64,000 nucleotides of DNA from Porpolomopsis calyptriformis (Eukaryota; Basidiomycota; Agaricomycetes; Agaricales; Hygrophoraceae), in assembly GCA_951640195.1 (NCBI GenBank), contig OX621170.1, forward strand, positions 1,860,001 to 1,924,000. The letters are read 5' to 3'. The notes beneath the pieces were generated by a model. It saw nothing but the letters and a program-made list of their open reading frames with translations, was not told where the DNA came from and did not search any database. Position 1 is the stretch's first letter, and each line of letters begins with the position of its first letter. This document shows positions 35,520 to 46,202 of this stretch, one piece after another. A program made the position numbers and the translations under genes.

Positions 35520-36941
35520 TCAAAAACCCTGTTTCTCCAAAGCTCTCTTCAGCTCTTCTTTCCTCTTAGGCTCCCAGTTGACGATACCACACTTCTCGAA
35601 GTCTTGACGAGAATCTTCATTGGAGTTGACCTCCTCAATCGAGGCTGAGGTCTCCAGAACTCGAACATTTCTTCCTCGACTGGGTTTCTTTCCTCCACGA
35701 CCTCTAGCTGCTGGGGTGAAGGGGCGGCTTCCAGAACCAGAAGTACTCGTCCTAGGAGCATTGGGACAAGAACTGGCAAAGTGGCCAAATCGTCCACAGT
35801 TGAAACATGCTCCTTTGGGAATTCCTCCTAGTGAAGCAGGCTTTTCTTCTTGTTTGATTCTGGGGGCAGCAGGGTTGGAATAGGTGGAGGGACCAGCAGG
35901 TGGTCCTTGTCGGTAGGGGGTGTTGGTGATGCGGGTGTTACAAGTCTGGGGCTTAGAAGATGTTCTAGCCAGGAATTCTCGATGTCGTCTGTCAAGTTCT
36001 GCAGCACGAGACTGCCATTCAAAGAGGGTGGTGGGTTGACGATCTGAAAGGTAGATCTGTCGCAAAAGGGAGGGGTTGAGTCCGTCTTTATACAAAGTCA
36101 CCGAAGCTTCTTGTCTGTATCCAGTATCATGGGCCCATCGATTGAAATTGATGTTGTACTCCTCTGCGCTCTTGTTGAACTGCTTGACGTCCTTGATCTT
36201 CAGTTGAGCAGTTGACTTGGGGTCCAAGTCTCCAAAGTCTCGGGTGAGGGCTTGTTCAAAGACAGCCCAATCGGCACCAACCCAGTTCAACGTTGTGTAA
36301 GCGTCTACTTGACGCTCAGCCCATGGTTCTGCATTTCCTCCGATCATAAACGACAAGGCATAGATAATCTTGTCGGCCTCTGAGATTCCTGGTCGTCCCA
36401 AATGATTCAACTTCACTTGACGCAGGAAGTTGCAGAGCTTGGTGGGATCACCAGAGAATTCGTCAGGAGGGTTCATTTTGATCTTGGCGGGGGCAGGGGC
36501 AGGGGCAGGGACAGGGGCAGGGGCAGGGACAGGTTGGGGGAATACTGGGGGTGCTTGGAGAGGTTGTGGGAATAGCCCAAGAGGGGCAGGGACAGGTTGG
36601 GGGCCTATGAGGTTGGCCATCAATACTTGAAGTTGTTGTTCGATTCTATGACTCACTTGCGCTTGGTCTTGTTGGACCTGCAGCAATTGTTGATAATCCT
36701 GCTTCATGATCTCAAAGGCTACGCGTGGATCTTCTTCTTCATCCTCATCATTGTCCTCAGCTCGACCTTTCCCTTTTGAGTGAGAGGGACCTGCTTGTTC
36801 TTCTTGTTCTTGTTCTTCTTCTTCTTGGGCAGGGTCAACCGTCTCGTCGAGGATGGGAGCTGGGGCAGGAGGGAGAGAGCCTTCCTGGGAGAGAGGGATA
36901 GCAGGGTGAGGGATAGTGGATGATGAACGAGTCAAAACCAT
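35520..36941 (-). CDS. gag: Gag of A2, intact
   Basis: The first ATG in frame (36941, MVLTRSSST) gives 473 aa. The N-terminus is proline-rich and acidic, with an E/Q run. The proline/alanine/valine repeat (about 36480-36600) precedes the capsid-like domain (KIKMNPPDEFSGDPTKL onward). One CCHC knuckle (CFNCGRFGHFASSC, about 35766-35807) and an R/G-rich segment follow. The frame ends in the slippery GGGTTTT then TGA. Gag forms the particle and its knuckle binds the element RNA. This is the only complete gag in the window. Confidence 0.92.
   Translation of the reverse strand: MVLTRSSSTIPHPAIPLSQEGSLPPAPAPILDETVDPAQEEEEQEQEEQAGPSHSKGKGRAEDNDEDEEEDPRVAFEIMKQDYQQLLQVQQDQAQVSHRIEQQLQVLMANLIGPQPVPAPLGLFPQPLQAPPVFPQPVPAPAPVPAPAPAPAKIKMNPPDEFSGDPTKLCNFLRQVKLNHLGRPGISEADKIIYALSFMIGGNAEPWAERQVDAYTTLNWVGADWAVFEQALTRDFGDLDPKSTAQLKIKDVKQFNKSAEEYNINFNRWAHDTGYRQEASVTLYKDGLNPSLLRQIYLSDRQPTTLFEWQSRAAELDRRHREFLARTSSKPQTCNTRITNTPYRQGPPAGPSTYSNPAAPRIKQEEKPASLGGIPKGACFNCGRFGHFASSCPNAPRTSTSGSGSRPFTPAARGRGGKKPSRGRNVRVLETSASIEEVNSNEDSRQDFEKCGIVNWEPKRKEELKRALEKQGF
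35523..35529 (-). promoter_or_regulatory. -1 frameshift site GGGTTTT (A2)
   Basis: Gag frame G GGT TTT TGA. The -1 frame reads GGG TTT TTG AAC into pol. The same site occurs in A1 at 54866-54872. Confidence 0.8.
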
Positions 36942-37109
36942 TGGTGGAACGGTGGCAGTTGGATATTGGGGGGCTTGACGGGAATACAAGGGGAGAGAGC
37001 AAGTCTAATTGATGTTAATGTCTGGGTGGTGAAATTGATCTCGTGGGTGAAGACCTTCAGCACTGGCCAGACAGAGTAGGGGTTGTATAGCGTGGAGTGA
37101 GCAAGAAGG

Positions 37110-37122
37110 AAGTCTGTTTCTT
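37110..37122 (-). promoter_or_regulatory. Self-complementary primer-binding site of A2
   Basis: AAGAAACAGACTT on the minus strand, beginning at the last LTR base, is the perfect 13-nt complement of LTR positions 37220-37232. That segment starts 32 nt after TATATAAA (37257-37264). Confidence 0.78.
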
Positions 37123-37480
37123 GTTAGACGGCAGTCTAGGGTTGATCGCAAGGTTTTACTTCAGGCTCTGGGTGTAGGGTTTTAAAGGGTTGGAAGACTA
37201 CTGATTGGGGTGTTAACGAAAGAAACAGACTTATCCTAAGTCTATCTACTGCTAGCTTTATATACTAGCTAAGTATGAGTCATATTGACTACGTGTGAGT
37301 CGTAACGACTATGGATGAGTCATGTAGATAAGGAGAGTGATGGTTGACTAAATATAGATATGGCTTGGTCACCTTGTATTACTAAGCGGAGTTTGGGTGG
37401 CTAAGCGGCTATTGGTGTAAACTGTCTGATGTAAATGGGAATAGACAAGCAAAGGAAAAGGAAAAAATATATCTCTGACA
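37122..37480 (-). repeat. 5' LTR of A2
   Basis: 359 bp. Promoter TATATAAA at 37257-37264 on the minus strand. Confidence 0.95.
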
Positions 37481-37789
37481 ACTGCCCCGTCTCCTTCGGA
37501 TTCTTCAGACAATCTCGACTCCTTCATCGAAATCAAACCGCATATGTTCAATCGCATTCGCGTCAGAGTCTATCATACCCCCATGCTCGTTGCCAATTTC
37601 CTTGCCTCCTCCATTCGCGTTTTCTACCATCGCGGATCCCCTGGTCACATCCGAGAGATCCACGTCCGAGATAACCTGTCACCACGCCTCCCCATGCAGG
37701 ATTCTGTTGACCCAGCTTCAGGCTCACAGACGACGAACTAGAGTTCCAGGACGCTGTCGACACTGCTGAGATATTTTCACCTCTATCGT

Positions 37790-38398
37790 TGATACGTCTG
37801 CTTCATGTATGAGAACCGAACACAGAACAAGGTGCGAGGACGACTATAAAGAGTCTCGACTCAGCCTATGATCGATAATCGTGGAAAGGGAGTCTTCGAT
37901 CGTTCGCGAACGAGATCGATCGGGGAATCGGAAGGATCGGAAAGTCGAAAGAGGAAGTCTTAGAAGATCTAAAGAGGATCTAGACTCGAGAGCGAGAAAG
38001 AAGCGAATATCTAACTTGTTGGATCACTAGCTACAACATACAGTATATATATCTTCTAGTACAAGGATCCCTTTGAGTGTATATGATAAAAGGGGAGCCT
38101 CTCTAATGATCTAAGGGGAAAGTAGTGAATAGGAATGAAGGAATCGAATGAAAAAGGGAGAAATAGAAGAGAACTGATGCCTTTGAATAGTGTCTTCCCT
38201 TTGATATACAAACTTTCATTCGCGTTCGGAAAGCTTCGATCGCGTTCGGAGCGTTCGATGATTCTCGAAGTCGTTCGGGACGTTCGGGAGCTATCGGGAG
38301 GGTTCGGAGGGTTCGTGTTCGTGTTCGAAGGACTTGGTAGGCGTCTAGTATTCGTATAGTTGAATATACGGTGCTCAGGGGACGGAGGGGTCATATCA
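37790..38398 (-). repeat. 3' LTR of H
   Basis: 609 bp. It has a 20-bp insertion near 38238-38257 relative to the other LTR, in a cluster of CGTTCGG-like words. Confidence 0.9.
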
Positions 38399-38399
38399 T

Positions 38400-38419
38400 C
38401 TCCTCCTCACTGAAATGTT
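38400..38419 (-). promoter_or_regulatory. 3' polypurine tract of H
   Basis: AGTGAGGAGGAGA on the minus strand abuts the 3' LTR. A 20-nt match including it recurs inside pol (41724-41743). Confidence 0.7.
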
Positions 38420-38469
38420 GACTGTCCTCAGTCAATCACGTGATTTGCCGGTAGTTGCCGAGGCACGTT

Positions 38470-38475
38470 TATAAG
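38470..38475 (+). promoter_or_regulatory. Possible TATA box of the inverted gene in H
   Basis: TATAAG, about 95 bp upstream of the ATG at 38566. Confidence 0.45.
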
Positions 38476-38565
38476 TGTGACATCTGTGTCACATTCATCT
38501 TTAGACATGACCGTCTTCGAACCGCGTACCACAACGCCAAGAAAACCGCGACAAGCCGTTTAAAA

Positions 38566-40173
38566 ATGACGCAGAACATTATCAATATCGCGAAACAGAA
38601 GATTTGCGACCAAATGAGGTCGCTTCCGGATGGGGTTGCCGAACCCGAAGATTACAAAATCTGGGGGCAACAGTTTTGCAAGTTACTGGTGAGTTTTTGT
38701 TTTTCTAATCATTTTCTTCTGCTAATCCATCTTTTAGATCGCATATAATCGGGTCGTAAAGGCCCTGAAGCAAACATCAATGGACGACGAGGTCGTCGTG
38801 TGGCAAAAAGAGGCCCGCGAGACCTTCGACGCTTTCAAAGAGTGAGAGTGGTTGGAATGGGCGGGGGAGCTGCTGATGCCAAGGTTGGCAGAGGTGGCAC
38901 GTCGCGAGGCCGAGGAGAAAGCGGAGGCGGAGAGGGTCGAGCGAGAGCGAAGGGCGGAAGAGGAACGCGAGGCGAGGGAGAGGGCGGAGACGTCTGCGCG
39001 GGAGGAACGAGAGAGGGTCGAGCGCAAGGAGCGAGAGGAGCGAGAGCGAGCGGAGCGTGAGGAACAAGAGGAACGAGAGGAGCGCGAGCGGGTTGAGAGG
39101 GCGGAGCGAGAGGTACGAGAGAAGCGGGAGCGAGAGGAGCGAGAAGAACGAGAATGGGAGGAATGGGACGCGGAGGATCGGAAGCGGATGGAGGAAACCT
39201 ACGAGAGGCTCCTCCAGTCGCTTATGGACGGGAAGATCGATGAGGAGGAATTCCGTCGAGAAACGGAAAAGGCGGCGGGCGAGAGTGGGACGAAGGCAGC
39301 GGAGGTGTCGGCAGACACACCAGACATGACGGGGGGGACGACGGAAACGACGGAGGACGGGCACCAGCCCTCGGTTGACGAAGACGAATCGGCGGCAGCA
39401 GCGCAATCGCTGACTGCAGAAGAACTGGTCGAGCGGTCGAAGGCGGCGCATCGGGAGAGGATGGCGGCGAAGGGACGGTCGCTCCCTGCGATCACGACGC
39501 GGGAGTACCGCAAGCGAAAGGCGGTAGAAGAGGCTTTGCGCCCGGTCGAGGGCAAAGTAAGTCTCTTTCTTTTTCTTATTTTATTTTTTTTATTTTTTTA
39601 TTTTTTGTTTTTTACTAACGGACTTCTTTATTTCGCAGTGTGATTTTTGCGAGAAGGTGGGCGTGGAGTGTGAGATCGGCCCCGCGGATCCATTATGCGC
39701 CAAGTGCGTAACGGATAAGCGCGGTTGCTATTGGAAGGGGGAAACCCACTTGGGCAAGAAGTTCAAGCTGCGGCCCAAGGGGGAGTCGAAGGGCGTGAAC
39801 AAGTCGGCGACAGCAGAGGAATTGAAGAAGGGGGTTCAGAAGTTGGCGAGGGCCGTTTCTCGTAAGTTTTTCCTTTTTCTTTTTGTTTTCTTTATTCTAA
39901 TCTTTTCTTTCTATAGGTCCAGTAGTCTATATCGATGAGACGCCGCCTTTCGAGGAGGAGACGGTGGGCGAAGGCTCGAAGGAAACGACGCGGCCGGTCG
40001 CGGGTCGGAAAGGGAAGGGGAAGGCGAAGGCGGTCGATGAAGAGAAATCGCGAGAGGTTTTGGCGGCGATCGCGGAGGAGAAAGCGCGTGTAAAGGTGCG
40101 AATCGTCGTTCTCGAAGAGGTTTTGAGGGGTTTAGAAGAGAGGGAAGAGGAGATGGTCTTAGAGAATCTGTAG
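38566..40173 (+). CDS. Inverted four-exon gene in H: charged helix plus Zn(II)2Cys6 cluster (one TGA)
   Basis: Exons 38566-38688, 38738-39556, 39639-39861 and 39917-40173 are joined by 49-, 82- and 55-bp introns with GTGAG/GTAAG donors and TTTTAG, CGCAG and TATAG acceptors. They sum to 1422 nt (473 aa), in frame throughout. Residues about 90-187 are almost pure E/R/A, a single-helix or coiled-coil stretch. Cysteines 315, 318, 325, 334, 337 and 344 form CX2CX6CX8CX2CX6C, the fungal Zn2Cys6 DNA-binding cluster, followed by a basic linker. A TGA at 38843 (codon 77) probably was CGA. It reads opposite to the element and ends 122 bp from the pol end, tail to tail. A regulator captured from the host, or a regulator of the element, are both possible. 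Confidence 0.75.
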
Positions 40174-41723
40174 ACTTGTCTTGAATAATTTGTAGCCTTT
40201 AGTCTTTTTCTTATAATTTTTGTATTTCTGTGTCTAAAAAAAATGAAAGAAAGACTTTGGAATGAAAAAAGTGCGTAGCGATGTGTTACGGCAGGTTACA
40301 AGTCCTCGATCACAATGCTATCGAGTGGTTCGCTAGCTAGCGAACGTTCCATCTCTCTAAGTCGTGAAGTCGATATGTCGAGGAATCGTTCGGGAATTGC
40401 GATCGACCTTCGAGCGAAGTACGGGATGACTCTAAATGCGGCGATCGGGCGATGTAAGATGGATCCGTCGAGTTCCGCGACGATATAAGCTTTCCCTAGG
40501 TTTCGAGATACCACGACTAGGGGTCCTAGGTATCGAGGACGCATCTTCCGATTGAGAGACTTCTCGATTTTTGTGTTCCGAATGAGTACGAGATCGCCAG
40601 TCTTGAAATCGTAGTCGCGAATGGTCTTCTCGTGTTTCTTCTCGAATCGAACGGTGGATCGTAGACGAGCGGCGAGAACCTTCGATCGGAGTTGGTCTAA
40701 ATCAGCGTCTCGTTTCTGTAGGGCGATCGCGCGTTGCGATATTAGATCAGTCGTCGAGAGAACCGAATCTGGAGCGGGAAGGAGATATGTTGCTTCGGAA
40801 ATATCTAACAGAAGCAATGGCTGAGACCCTGTAACGGCGAAGTAGGGTGAGCATCCCAGTCGCTTTCGGGTAGTGACGCGCTCAGCCCAGAATACAGAGT
40901 AGGCTCCGATCGACCATTGCTTCTGATCGCCATCGACGGCTTTGAATAGCGATTGTCGTACGTCGAAGTGAGATCGTTCGACTATTCCATTCGCGCGAGA
41001 GTTGTATCCGCTAATGCGAATATGGTTGATTCGATAGCGCTTGGCGAGATGATCTACGGCTCCTAAGAAAGCTGTTCCGTTGTCCGTGACGATTTCTCGA
41101 AGAGAGCCCCATTGACAGATTATATCCTCGAAGATCCATTCGCCAATCGATTTCGCTGTTTCCGAACGAAGCATTCGAAATTCGGGATAGTGGGTGAGGG
41201 AGCATCGCCCTTGAACGATATATCGAAATGGGCCGGATCGGGGCATATGCATAGTGTTGACGTAGATTTTGGCGAATAGGGGAGCTGGCGTGGCAACGGT
41301 CAGAGGGACGAGGGCTTGCGTGGTTTGGCGAACCTGACAGGTATGACATGTCCGAACGAACCAGACTATGTCGGGGGCCATATGGGGCCACCAGAAGCGT
41401 TCGGAAATGATCGATCGGGTAGTGAAGATAGCCTTGTGGCCTGTTCGATCGTGAAGTTCCGTCATGATCGCTAATCGGCGATCCGGATCGATGACTAATT
41501 TATGAGCTCCTTGTCTATCCTTTCGCCATAGTTGGTGGTCGTCGATAAAGAACTCTTCGCAGTATCGTATAAAACTCGCGTAGTCGCTGTCGGACATGTT
41601 GCTTGGTCGTTCGAGATCTGAAAGCCATTTTCGAACGAGGAGAAGTCGTCGATCATCTTGCTGAGCTGCTTCTGATCGCGGAACGATGTTGTAAGAATCG
41701 GTACGTTGGTGGATAGGGTCCTC

Positions 41724-41743
41724 CTCCTCCTCACTGAAATGTT
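41724..41743 (-). promoter_or_regulatory. Candidate central polypurine tract in pol of H
   Basis: Twenty bases identical to 38400-38419 at the 3' end (minus strand AACATTTCAGTGAGGAGGAG), here encoding KHFSEEEED within pol. Confidence 0.5.
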
Positions 41744-43816
41744 TACTCTGCGAGTAAACTGAGGTGGGCATTTGGAGGGTTTTCGTTCGGGGCGCGGGCG
41801 AATCGTTGATATGGTGCATTAGTCCGTGGACGCGATCGATCCAATCATCAAAGTCTTTATCGATCGGTTCTTCGTTGTCTTGGTCATCGGGCTGTCGGGG
41901 GCGTCGAGAGAGACCGTCGGGACCGTGGTTCGAACCGGCGACGTGTACCAAGGTAAAATGGAACGTTAGGATCGCTATGATCCATCTGTTAATACTAGCT
42001 TGCGGCGCGATGTCTGGGTTCGCTAGCATTCCCTTGATATAGCGGGCGTCGACTTCTATAATGAGGTTCCGCACGCCGATGAGGTAGAGTCGGAGCGATC
42101 ACAAGGCTCGATACAGACCGTAGATTTCGAGTTTCGGCTGAGAGAACCGTCTTTCTCGATCGTTCAACGTGATCGAACCGAATCGATTATAGTACCGTTT
42201 CTTCAGGTCGTCGGGATCGCATTGGCAGAGATGAAAGCCAACCGCAATATGTGATGTGTCGACGGCAAGTATGACGGGAGCGTCAGAAGTATAATCGAGA
42301 ACTCGTAGAGCGGGCGATTCTAGAAGAGCTTGTTTCAAGTCCTCTTGAGCGGCGAGTTGGTCGGGATCGAATTCGAAGGGCATATCCTTCCTAGTGAGCT
42401 TGACTAGGTGGTTCGCTCGATGCGCGAAGTTGCGAATAAATATCCGAACGACGCCAATAGTGCCAAGGAAGGCTCGAACTTCGGAGAGGTCTTTACAGGG
42501 GCCCCAATTTCGGATCGCAGATACGCGTGATTCGTCAGGTAGTCGTCCTAAGTGAGTACATTGATGTCCGAGAACGGTGGTTTCTTCTGCGCACAAGAAC
42601 GATTTATAGCCTGACATCGTTCCACCGCAATATTTCATTCACTGGACTATCTGATTCAGATTCCCAAAGTGTTCCCATACGAATCGTCGAATTCCGTCGT
42701 TTTCGGGAATCGTTTCATAGGATCCATCGGGGAGTACATATCGAGTCGCGGGACCCTTCACAGGGATATCGTCGATATAGGGGATCGTAAACTCAGGAAT
42801 CTCCGGTTGGAGGATATAGGTGACATCGTCGTGAAAAACGGGCACAGAGTTGGTCCATCCCATGGGTAGGGTAACTAGTCGATGAGCCCCATAGGGTGTC
42901 TGGAACGTGGTTAAATCGTGAGATGAAGGCGCGATTACTCGTTCATCATATCCGACGTAAAGGTCAAACATAGCGCCACAGGATCGACTGCCGAACTGTT
43001 CGGCCAAGTGTTCGGGGATTGGCGTTACTCCCGAATGTCGAATCGTGACTTGATTGAGTGGTTCGAGACTGTGAACGATTCTAAGTTCCTTCCCTCCTTT
43101 CTTTAGAACGGTGAACCATCGCGATTGGTAGGAGGAGTTCAAGGGTTCGTAGACACCAGCGTTGATTTTTCACTGGATAACTTTACATACTTCGTGGTAG
43201 ATCCCTGGGGGAATCGGAATATTCTTTTGTACCCAGGGCGTATGTGGTATGACTGGGAGATCGACGGGAGGGAAAAAGTCGGATCTGAAACGTCCTCGTT
43301 CGGAGTCGTTCCAGGCGAAGGCGAGATCTTGTCTTCTCATGAAATCGTGAAGGAGGGCCCTTTCTTGAGGCCAAAGGAAATCTCCGGGGTGAGCTTTATC
43401 GAAAAGCTCCATCCGTTCGATCGTATATCGTTCGGTCGGGGTAAACGTGGGGGGGTTCGGGTCGAGTGTTGGCATATTCGCGAGTGGATCGCCAAGGATT
43501 TTCCGAATGATTCGGAATTTGTCAGGGAGTTCAGCTACTACGGAGCGAACTTTCTTCGAGACAGGTTTATATTTCTTTTTCGATGCGAGGAAGGTTGCAA
43601 TTTCCATCAATCGATCGAGACGGTCGGAAGCGGAATGTCGATCGCTAGTCGATCGAGATTTAGAGATAAGGTCGGGGAGGTCACAAGCGGATAAATAAGC
43701 GTGGGAAACTGTTGAAACTTTATTTGTTGCGCATAGAGGCGCACAGGAATTGACAGATAGCATAGACGTAGTGTGGTTGTAATCTAGAAGTATCGCGATC
43801 TCTCCTTGATCAGGAA

Positions 43817-45934
43817 TCAAATCCTCGATGAGCGAAAATCCGAACGGTGCTTCAGTAGTCCTCGTGGAACCGTCGGAATTGTGACGGTTCTTCCGCTATT
43901 CAGATCGCAAATGGTGATCGTCTGGTTTTCGTCGGTGAAGTTCTTGACGAGGCTTTGAGCTAAAACGTCGAACGGTCTTCCGAGCAGGATATCGTAGGCG
44001 GGAGCGCGAATGACGTGGATCTGGAGGTAGAGGGTTATGTCGCCAATCTGACATGGGACATTCCTTGCGAGACCTAACGATTGGTCTATTTCGCCGTTGG
44101 CCGATTGCATGTTGAGTTGGATAGTTGGGTTGTAGATCAGTCCTAGGTCGTGACAAACAGCTTCGGACATAGCGATTATCTGAGATCTGGGATCGACGAT
44201 GCATTCGATCGTTTCTTTATGATCGATCAACATCACGATCGATCGGAGGGCGTGCGATTCCTTTGCAACAGTAACGGTGTGAGGGGTTTCATCGGACGAG
44301 AGAGTGTTTAGATACGATTCGTAGGGGTCGGGCACGGTAATGGAACAATCATCGTCATCGCAATAAGGCAGGGCGTCGTTTGGAATCGCTTCCACTTCGA
44401 CGGTTTTGACCGCGATCGGACGACTAGGCGGCTGAGTTCGTTTAGGGGTTACTGCCTCTCGAACCTTCGATCGAACTTCGGGTGAGAGGGATAACAACTC
44501 TTCGGGGGAAAGCGTGACGCAAGGGGTTTTCATTGAACGATTATAGACGTTGGAGGCGATCTTGGCGTCTTGGATCGGCGCTTGAGTGTGGTACGAGGGG
44601 TCTCTGTCTCTTTTCGCCATCGGAGAGCCAAAGTTCCGGACGTGGGGCGGTACGTAGTTGGACTCTTTTGCTTTCGCGAACGGATGTTCCGTTGTAGCGG
44701 GTTGAGTCGGGATGGTCGCGATCGGAGCACTCGATGGTTTGTCGGTTGCTTTCTCTTTGTCCTGTTCTTGTCATCGAGGCTGAACTATCTCTACTCCATC
44801 GAACGTCTTCTTGCTCCTTAACGTGAATATCTCTTTTTCGAGAGCAGCGATCCATTCGTCGGCCGATAGTTGGTAAGTCTCGGTCGCTGGATCGCGTTGG
44901 ATACCTGCTGAAATTCCGTACATCATTCCAGCGGTCGGGGTCGGGTTTTGCTTGTACCATTCGTCCATTCGTTCTTTCAAGGTTTTTCCCGGCATTTGCT
45001 GGGGGACGAACCTGTCATTCGGGAGTACGATCCTTCCTTCGAAGTTCTTCTTGCATCGACCATTCTGGATATATTCGCGGCAGGTCGGGCAGCTTCCGAT
45101 GAAGTGATCGGGACTTCCACAGAAAATGCAGGTTTTCGGCTCGAATGGGTCAGGAGCGTTGGGTCGTCGTTCCAAAGTTTGTGGTGTTCGAGGGGGCAGG
45201 TTTCATTTCGGGGGACCTCTATTGTCCAGGGTTTTGACCAACGTAGTCATTAGTTTTTCCATGAAGACGCTGAGGTCTTCTTGTTTCGTGGCAGGGGTAG
45301 TAGTCGTCGTCGAAGTCGTCGTTTCGCGTGGTAGAAAGGTGTTCAGAGACGTTCCATATAGAACGAAATGAGCCGCCTCGTTGATATCGTTTACCCCATA
45401 AGGATCGTCGGGGAAGTGGTCGGGGAACTTGATTTCCAGTCGTCGGACGATTCTAGTCCAGAGTTCGGGTTGGAATCCTCGGATGAAGGCGCGACTTTGT
45501 TCTGCTTTGGAGATTCTGTTCTTCGATCGCAGGAATTTAGTAATCGCAAGGAACGATCGGAAATATGCTCCGAGTTCGTTTGTGTTCATAATCCCTAGTC
45601 GAAGCTGTTCTCCGACTATCTTGTCCATGTCGGCGATGGACCACTTTCAATCGTCTTCCGATCCTGGGTATAGCTTATAGATGGCGGCGACGAATTCGTC
45701 GAACGTATGTCCGGCTTGGAACTCCGTTTGGTATTCCCAGAGTTCGGAGGTATCAATGTCGACGTACTTGCAGGCGTAGGTCTTCTTAGCATTGTCGTCG
45801 GTGATGCTACAATTAGCGAAAAGACCTCTGAGGTCTTGGAAGTATCTTCGAAGTTCTCGTGGTTGTTCGGGGTTGAACTTCGGGGCAGTCGAGTGACCGC
45901 GAGCGGGCATTACTAGGTTTGGTGGGGTCGTCAT
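43817..45934 (-). pseudogene. gag: Gag-protease of H
   Basis: One minus-strand frame from ATG 45934 to TGA 43817, broken by TGA codons after YPGSEDD, NRGPPK and IVQPR (each explicable as CGA). The capsid-like part is followed by a zinc-binding motif (CIFCGSPDHFIGSC, about 45094-45135) and a low-complexity linker. A retropepsin-like domain follows, in which the active-site region reads CIVDPRSQII. A glycine is expected after the aspartate pair position, so the protease may be dead. The frame ends 15 nt after the slippery GGATTTT. Confidence 0.8.
43835..43841 (-). promoter_or_regulatory. -1 frameshift site GGATTTT (H)
   Basis: Gag frame G GAT TTT CGC. The -1 frame continues as open pol (GFSLIEDLIPDQG). 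Confidence 0.7.
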
Positions 45935-46181
45935 AGTTATTGTAGAAATTGATGATAATGAGGAAAGTGATAAGGTAGAGGAGGGTTCATTGGGGGAGTC
46001 GGGATTGTTGATCGAAGTTGAATTCTGTTTTATTTGAGAGCTGGGAAGTGTTGGTTGGGTCGGATCGATGTTCCGAGTGAATCTATCTCGTAAGGTTGTG
46101 CTTCGAGTGACTCGATTGTGCGTCAGGAATGGCGGTTCGAAGGACTGAGTCGAAGGAATCTTTTAAGATTTTAATAGTGGG

Positions 46182-46199
46182 CCCTCGCGGTGGGCTCCA
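46182..46199 (-). promoter_or_regulatory. tRNA-type primer-binding site of H
   Basis: Three T bases after the 5' LTR (minus strand), TGGAGCCCACCGCGAGG begins with TGG, as expected for pairing to a tRNA 3' CCA end. No matching segment is seen in the LTR, unlike the other families. Confidence 0.55.
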
Positions 46200-46202
46200 A
46201 AA

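Larger units (their letters stand above)
31942..35529 (-). pseudogene. pol: Pol of A2 (protease-RT-RNase H-integrase-chromodomain), one in-frame TGA
   Basis: Entered from gag by -1 frameshift at 35523-35529. Protease has ALIDSGASGCFI (near 35340). RT has the intact catalytic motif YIDDILIM (near 34290). A TGA at 33967-33969 follows CPLNELL, between RT and RNase H. The frame then continues for 647 codons. RNase H has ETDASG. Integrase has HHCC (HDTPTGGHPG, CLACQQTK) and acidic residues in TADLIVELP, ITDRGTQF and QTDGQTER. A chromodomain (EYEVERIL, YLIKWKGY) ends at 31942. A1 has the same TGA at the same codon. Confidence 0.92.
30498..37480 (-). mobile_element. Ty3/Gypsy element A2, nearly intact, recent (TSD ACTGC)
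   Basis: 359-bp LTRs (30498-30856 and 37122-37480) are identical except one CG/CA difference near their right ends. ACTGC flanks it at 30493-30497 and 37481-37485. Total 6983 bp, minus strand, inserted in gag of B. Gag is intact, pol has a single stop, and a third ORF follows. Confidence 0.96.
40296..43841 (-). pseudogene. pol: Pol of H (RT, RNase H, integrase)
   Basis: The frame opens at the frameshift site (43841) and runs to 40296. RT carries YIDDIP (near 42770). RNase H has ILAVDTSHIAVGF. Integrase has an HHCC region (CHTCQVRQ), and its core has VTDNGTAF and SRANGIVERSH. The first catalytic acid is N in KIYVNTMHMP (codon 41256-41258), explained by CpG decay of GAC. In-frame TGA codons follow VCKVIQ, NQIVQ and YRAL, at former CGA codons where the family context is clear. 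Confidence 0.85.

Noticed and set aside
36430..36630. Glycine/alanine repeat ORF on the plus strand
   Set aside because: Complement of the proline/alanine repeat of A2 gag.
38777..39451. 224-codon leucine/arginine/proline-rich minus-strand ORF
   Set aside because: Shadow of the E/R-rich exon of the inverted H gene.
44541..44960. 139-codon arginine-rich frame in H
   Set aside because: Overlaps the gag-protease frame, which has the zinc motif and continuity. This is an out-of-frame shadow.
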